Below, piece after piece: positions 4,566 through 7,607 of a stretch of 7,607 nucleotides of DNA. Position 1 is the first letter of the stretch, and each line of letters opens with the position of its first letter. The position numbers and the translations under genes were made by a program. The notes beneath the pieces were generated by a model, which had not been told where the DNA came from, searched no databases, and was given only the letters and a program-made list of their open reading frames with translations. The stretch is from a bacterium (GTDB lineage Bacteria; Patescibacteria; Microgenomatia; Levybacterales; UBA12049), in contig JAKAEH010000033.1 in assembly GCA_021825955.1 (NCBI GenBank), positions 1 to 7,607 of the forward strand, given 5' to 3'.

Positions 4566-5660
4566 CTAAAACGAATCCAGCATATTTAACATAACCAGAT
4601 AATCTTCTTCATCGTAAAGACGCTCCTGTATCCTTTTTATAAGATGATCCCTTAGAGATTCTAATTTTTCCTTGGGAACAGACTTTCTCTTTAAGAACAA
4701 CCTAAATTCTCTCAAATTACTCATGAAAGCGGGATGTCCGTCATCTAAATTTTCAAGTTTAGAATAGATTTTCTTCATCATCTCCATTTTACAATTTGAG
4801 AGTTCTTTTGTATCTTCAAGTTTATCATATACAATTTGTAATATTACTTTCATAGTATAATAATCATTATTCGACAAATTTACATGTTCAGCGGATAAAT
4901 TGTATATAGCTACTACAAATTCATTCCAACTAAACGAGTCTGAATATACTCTGATCATATCCGAGTCCTCCCTGATCAGAGTATACAATATAGCTATTTT
5001 AGAGGGTACATCGGTTCTTTTCTTTAAAATTAACAGTACCACTTTATCTAAAACACCATCGTTCTCCGGAAATAACGGGCCAGAAGCGAAATCTTCTAAA
5101 TTGTGGTATCTTAGTTTATAATTTGGATTTTCTAACAATTTTTCATATATAGAAAGCATCTCATCTTCACTAAACAATTTTTTGGATACAGAAACCATAT
5201 GGAAATACAAAGTTGACAGTTTAACTAAATCTTCATCGAAATACTTATATATCTTTTCTAGAATTTGATATTTCATTCCAATGGGAACACCCGGAACAAA
5301 AGAGGCACAATCATCACTGATCTTATTTTCAAAATGTTTTGTATTTTGATTGATATATTCTATTATGCAAACATCATCTGGTGAAGATGGTGAAGTTTGC
5401 ATATAGTAGCAATCGTCTATAATTCTTACCTTCTCGATGTAATATTCTTTCCAGGTAGTTTTAACATAAGATTGTTTGAAACTTTGCTCCGAAAAGTTCT
5501 TTTTAAAAATATGACCGAATCTTGCCCAAAATCTATTTCTCCAAAAAGTATCGTCATTACACAATTTGTTTAAATGTTTATGCGTTAGAGAAATATTTTT
5601 CAGGTCACAGTCTTTAAGTTTATGTAATATAAGGTAATCTATGTCTTTATTTTTCAGCAT
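4566..5660 (-). CDS. F-box domain protein, 364 aa
   Basis: The N-terminus (residues 1-50) reads as an F-box: a hydrophobic helix IDYLILHKLKDCDLKNISLT, then HKHLNKLCNDDTFWRNRFWARFG, matching the usual L..(V)C..L..L..D...W pattern. F-box proteins bind Skp1 and recruit targets to SCF ubiquitin ligases; giant viruses carry many, presumably to redirect host ubiquitination. The remaining 300 or so residues are helix-rich with aromatic residues and show no ankyrin, LRR, kelch or WD repeats, so the target-binding part is unrecognised. The start at 5660 follows the A-rich leader (read on the minus strand) and an AAAAATGA. It is the only minus-strand gene here, divergent from 5740-6105. Whether it truly binds a host Skp1 cannot be judged from sequence alone. 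Confidence 0.8.
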   Translation of the reverse strand: MLKNKDIDYLILHKLKDCDLKNISLTHKHLNKLCNDDTFWRNRFWARFGHIFKKNFSEQSFKQSYVKTTWKEYYIEKVRIIDDCYYMQTSPSSPDDVCIIEYINQNTKHFENKISDDCASFVPGVPIGMKYQILEKIYKYFDEDLVKLSTLYFHMVSVSKKLFSEDEMLSIYEKLLENPNYKLRYHNLEDFASGPLFPENDGVLDKVVLLILKKRTDVPSKIAILYTLIREDSDMIRVYSDSFSWNEFVVAIYNLSAEHVNLSNNDYYTMKVILQIVYDKLEDTKELSNCKMEMMKKIYSKLENLDDGHPAFMSNLREFRLFLKRKSVPKEKLESLRDHLIKRIQERLYDEEDYLVMLNMLDSF

Positions 5661-5686
5661 TTTATTCTATGCTTCTTTTTTTAATT

Positions 5687-5708
5687 TTTCATTTTTCTAA
5701 AAATGAAA
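5687..5708. promoter_or_regulatory. Palindromic divergent promoter region
   Basis: TTTCATTTTT (5687-5696), CT, AAAAATGAAA (5699-5708): a perfect 10-bp inverted repeat. It presents AAAAATGA on both strands: on plus at 5699-5706, 33 nt before the ATG at 5740, and on minus at 5689-5696, 28 nt before the start at 5660. It is best read as two back-to-back copies of the promoter motif serving the divergent genes. Confidence 0.55.
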
Positions 5709-5739
5709 CATAAATTGGAGGAAATTAAAAATAAAAGAA

Positions 5740-6105
5740 ATGTCTGAAAATTTGGAAACCTTAATAAGAACTTTACAAGAAGCCCAAGTTGCCATTGAAA
5801 TTAAACAGAGTCTACAAAGACAAATAAAAGTCTTGGAGTGTAAGTTGTATGAGGAACCAAGACAAATAAAAAGTTTGGAAAAACAATTAGAAACAATAAA
5901 GGCAGAAAATGAGAGATTAAGGAGTACTTTCGATACTCTTAAGAGAGAAAAAGGTGAATGGAAGCACAGATCAGATTGTCTCTCAAAATATATAGAGAGA
6001 AAAGGTCTTTCCGTTCCTTCATTTAGGGTTTCTTCAAGTAATTCTGAAGAATCTCAAAATAAATCCGTAAGACATGTTAATGATGAATTTATCGATTTCG
6101 AGTAG
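5740..6105 (+). CDS. Coiled-coil protein, 121 aa
   Basis: Residues 1 to about 85 are a nearly continuous charged helix with leucines at heptad-like spacing (for example LETLIRTLQEAQ, LQRQIKVLECKL, LEKQLETIKAENERLRSTFD), a likely long parallel coiled coil with one break at the EEPRQ segment (38-42). The C-terminal 30 residues or so are Ser-rich and acidic, probably disordered. It lacks the LLQNI...NLN core, so it is not a member of the A-D family, although ENERLRS resembles ENKRLRS of copy D. There is no basic DNA-binding region in front of the leucine stretch, so bZIP identity is not supported. The specific role is unknown. It is divergently arranged with the F-box gene from a shared palindromic region. 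Confidence 0.8.
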   Translation: MSENLETLIRTLQEAQVAIEIKQSLQRQIKVLECKLYEEPRQIKSLEKQLETIKAENERLRSTFDTLKREKGEWKHRSDCLSKYIERKGLSVPSFRVSSSNSEESQNKSVRHVNDEFIDFE

Positions 6106-6116
6106 GATATTAATTT

Positions 6117-6133
6117 TTCGGGAACAAGCTTCC
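6117..6133 (+). terminator. Degenerate 3' hairpin after 5740-6105
   Basis: TTTCGGGAAC begins as in the hairpins at 1552 and 3122, but the right arm reads CTTCC followed by AAAA, leaving only GGAA/TTCC paired (6121-6124 with 6130-6133). It looks like a decayed member of the TTTCGGGA hairpin group. Confidence 0.35.
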
Positions 6134-6145
6134 AAAACCCAAAAC

Positions 6146-6169
6146 AGCTTCGCTAAAAATACGCTTCGC
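6146..6169. repeat. Two GCTTCGC elements
   Basis: AGCTTCGCT (6146-6154) and CGCTTCGCT (6162-6170) flank an AT stretch. Both belong to the dispersed CGCTTCGC group seen at 717, 744 and 2633, and inverted at 1660-1666. Confidence 0.4.
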
Positions 6170-6173
6170 TTTC

Positions 6174-6181
6174 AAAACTGA
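6174..6181 (+). promoter_or_regulatory. AAAANTGA promoter-like motif (AAAACTGA)
   Basis: AAAACTGA followed by TAATTT, 40 nt before the ATG of the eIF5-like gene at 6222. Confidence 0.5.
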
Positions 6182-6221
6182 TAATTTAAAACAAAAGAAA
6201 GACGGAAATAAGAAAAAGAAA

Positions 6222-7187
6222 ATGGAGAACATACCGAAATCCGTACAAGACCCTTTTTATAGATACAAAAGACACCAACTAAAAATCCATCTAACTGGAG
6301 GTGGCAATGGAAAAGTGACCAAGATCGAAAACCTGAACAAAATATCAAAGCAATTGGAGAGAACTGTTGATCAACTTTCTAAATGGTTTTCATCGGACTT
6401 GAACACACCAATTGTTCAGCTTGAAGAAACTCACAATCATGTATTAAAAGGACACTTCCAACAAAATATACTTGAGAGTTCTTTAGAAAAGTTCATCAAA
6501 GAATTCGTATTATGTTCTAAATGCAATTACCCTGAGACTATGATTAAGGTTATGGGGAAACAAAAAGAAAAAGAAAAGAAAGTAGTTTTGAAATGTAAAT
6601 GTTGTGGTGAGATAAACGAAGTCAAAAATAACAAAAATAAGTTATACGATTATTTGTTGAAAGATAAGAGACTTATTGAAATTAAAGAAAGAGAGGAAAT
6701 TTCAATAAGTAAAGAAAAAGAAGAAAAAGAAGAAAGAAACAAAAGTAAAGACATTACCGATTATTCAGAATTAAAGACGTTTATTTTAGAAAATAAATCG
6801 TTGGATAATCCTAAGGAATTAAACACATTGAGAGATAAATTGAGATTAACTCCAAACGAACTTGCGGGGAAAATTTCAGTATACCTCTTAGAGGACTATT
6901 TATTTGCAAAAGTTGATGCTATCTGGAGTAATTACTTCAATCACGCTTCTAGAAGTAAAATTTTGCTTGATGTTATAGCTTTTGAACAAATAAAAGAAAC
7001 AAAAGAAAGAAAACGAACAGAAATTACAAAGTTATTGTTTAATTTTTACGAATTGGACTATCTATCTGAAGAGCATATCAAAGAATGGTATGAGAATTTG
7101 TCTACGGATACCAATGAAAGATTGAATCTCAAATTGTCTATTATTCCGTTTATTCAATGGTTAGAAAATGCGGAGTATGAAGATTGA
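6222..7187 (+). CDS. Translation initiation factor eIF5 homologue (321 aa)
   Basis: Three eIF5 parts are visible. (1) N-terminal eIF5/eIF2-beta-type domain (about 5-97): SVQDPFYRYKRHQL matches the eukaryotic SVSDQFYRYKMPRL segment, and Arg14 corresponds to the arginine finger (human Arg15) for eIF2 GTPase activation. Lys54 in LSKWF corresponds to human Lys55. The human Lys33 position is shifted (GNGKVTK instead of GNGIKT). (2) A zinc finger C98-x2-C101 / C125-x2-C128 in FVLCSKCNYPET...LKCKCCGE. (3) After a Lys/Glu-rich linker (about 138-178), a helical C-terminal W2-like domain ending EEHIKEWYE...PFIQWLENAEYED, as in the eIF2/eIF3-binding end of eIF5. It is shorter than human (431) and yeast (405) eIF5, mainly in the linker and tail. 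It would act in the cytosol in start-codon recognition, probably favouring viral mRNAs. Context is AAAAAGAAAATG. Confidence 0.92.
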   Translation: MENIPKSVQDPFYRYKRHQLKIHLTGGGNGKVTKIENLNKISKQLERTVDQLSKWFSSDLNTPIVQLEETHNHVLKGHFQQNILESSLEKFIKEFVLCSKCNYPETMIKVMGKQKEKEKKVVLKCKCCGEINEVKNNKNKLYDYLLKDKRLIEIKEREEISISKEKEEKEERNKSKDITDYSELKTFILENKSLDNPKELNTLRDKLRLTPNELAGKISVYLLEDYLFAKVDAIWSNYFNHASRSKILLDVIAFEQIKETKERKRTEITKLLFNFYELDYLSEEHIKEWYENLSTDTNERLNLKLSIIPFIQWLENAEYED

Positions 7188-7204
7188 AAATTTTTATTGA
7201 ATCA

Positions 7205-7234
7205 CAATTAAATGCAGAAGAACGCATTTAATTG
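7205..7234 (+). terminator. 3' hairpin after eIF5 gene
   Basis: CAATTAAATGC (7205-7215), 8-nt loop AGAAGAAC, GCATTTAATTG (7224-7234): a perfect 11-bp stem, 17 nt after the stop. A weaker ATACAT / ATGTAT pair follows. Confidence 0.62.
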
Positions 7235-7338
7235 ATACATATCAAAAAGATGTATGAAAGGAAGATTCTTTTTCTTCATTATTCACAAAAATATGATACT
7301 ATTCATACTTTTGCATTATTCTGCAATTTACTTACGGG

Positions 7339-7346
7339 TATATTGA
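7339..7346 (+). promoter_or_regulatory. Weak promoter-like motif (TATATTGA)
   Basis: TATATTGA followed by AAATTT, 29 nt before the ATG at 7376. The position fits the AAAANTGA set but two bases differ. Confidence 0.3.
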
Positions 7347-7375
7347 AAATTTAAAAATAAATATATGGAAAGAAA

Positions 7376-7607
7376 ATGGAAAAAGGGAAGAAGGAGGAAG
7401 TTGAGAAAATTAAATACCTCAAATCCAAGAGCATCACAAGCGAGAAGATAAAGGCTTGCTCTCTGGAAAGTAAAACCTTAGAAACCGAATCCTTAAAATC
7501 TCAAGATATCCAAAGTAAAAATATTACTCTCGAAACCAAAGAAAATACTCTTGTCATATCTTCAACAAACGGAAAAACAGCCATAAAAACATTGCAACAT
7601 GAAGAAT
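7376..7607 (+). CDS. Pentad-repeat protein, 3' end missing
   Basis: An ATG in the context GGAAAGAAAATGG opens a frame that runs off the window (77 residues seen). After a Lys/Glu-rich start, Leu or Ile recurs exactly every fifth residue at 15, 20, 25, 30, 35, 40, 45 and 50, usually with Ser/Thr/Ala two residues later: an (L/I)-x-(S/T/A)-x-x repeat. This periodicity suggests a right-handed quadrilateral beta-helix as in pentapeptide-repeat proteins. The canonical A(D/N)Lxx spelling is not kept, so membership in that family is uncertain. The following ENTLVISSTNGKTAI looks beta-rich, as in fibre or tail-spike stems. A structural or surface role is an inference. Confidence 0.7.
   Translation, partial: MEKGKKEEVEKIKYLKSKSITSEKIKACSLESKTLETESLKSQDIQSKNITLETKENTLVISSTNGKTAIKTLQHEE

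Noticed and set aside
4900..5121. Plus-strand open frame inside the F-box gene
   Set aside because: Complement of the longer F-box frame, with no leader motif.
5717..5722. GGAGG-like Shine-Dalgarno sequence before 5740
   Set aside because: About 18 nt from the ATG and absent before the other genes; the starts have A-rich eukaryote-virus type leaders.
5740..6105. bZIP transcription factor
   Set aside because: Leucines at heptad spacing are present but there is no basic DNA-contact region in front of them.
784..7243. GATACATATC shared by 784-793 and 7234-7243
   Set aside because: A 10-mer with low-complexity AT character and two occurrences only; could be chance.

Overview
The window looks like part of a nucleocytoplasmic large DNA virus (giant virus) genome, probably amoeba-associated. 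The supporting features are intronless, closely packed, mostly co-oriented genes, A-rich AAAGAAAATG-type start contexts without Shine-Dalgarno spacing, a collagen-like protein, a eukaryote-type translation factor (eIF5), an F-box protein, short palindromic hairpins just after stop codons, and an upstream motif AAAANTGA close to the AAAATTGA early promoter known from Mimivirus. Motif plus hairpins point toward the Imitervirales (mimivirus or klosneuvirus-like). Another AT-rich giant virus group, such as pithovirus or orpheovirus relatives, cannot be excluded from this window.

Layout. Positions 1-707 hold the 3' end of a GC-rich, cysteine-rich collagen-like gene, followed by two GC-rich hairpins. 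The rest is AT-rich. Positions 975-4475 are a run of small plus-strand genes. Four of them (1733-2146, 2698-3111, 3175-3603, 4014-4475) are diverged copies of one coiled-coil family, and a 58-codon gene at 975-1151 resembles only that family's C-terminal coiled coil. Interspersed are two unrecognised genes (1206-1541, 2230-2601) and an S24/S26-type serine peptidase-like gene (3638-4075), whose reading frame runs into the next gene. A minus-strand F-box gene (4566-5660) faces the array, with a hairpin at each gene's end. It shares a palindromic 79-bp divergent promoter region with a plus-strand coiled-coil gene (5740-6105). Then come an eIF5 homologue with zinc finger and W2-like domain (6222-7187) and the 5' end of a gene with a strict five-residue repeat (7376 to the window edge).

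How the genes may work together. eIF5 and the F-box protein are plausible host-takeover functions (start-site selection in translation; ubiquitin ligase targeting). The collagen-like and pentad-repeat proteins look like structural, fibre-type proteins. The coiled-coil family has no function I can name. Its tandem expansion is the main unexplained feature. AAAANTGA occurs 28-46 nt before the chosen start of all eleven complete genes, with a weaker version before the last partial gene. This suggests each gene carries its own promoter and 3' hairpin rather than forming a classical operon.
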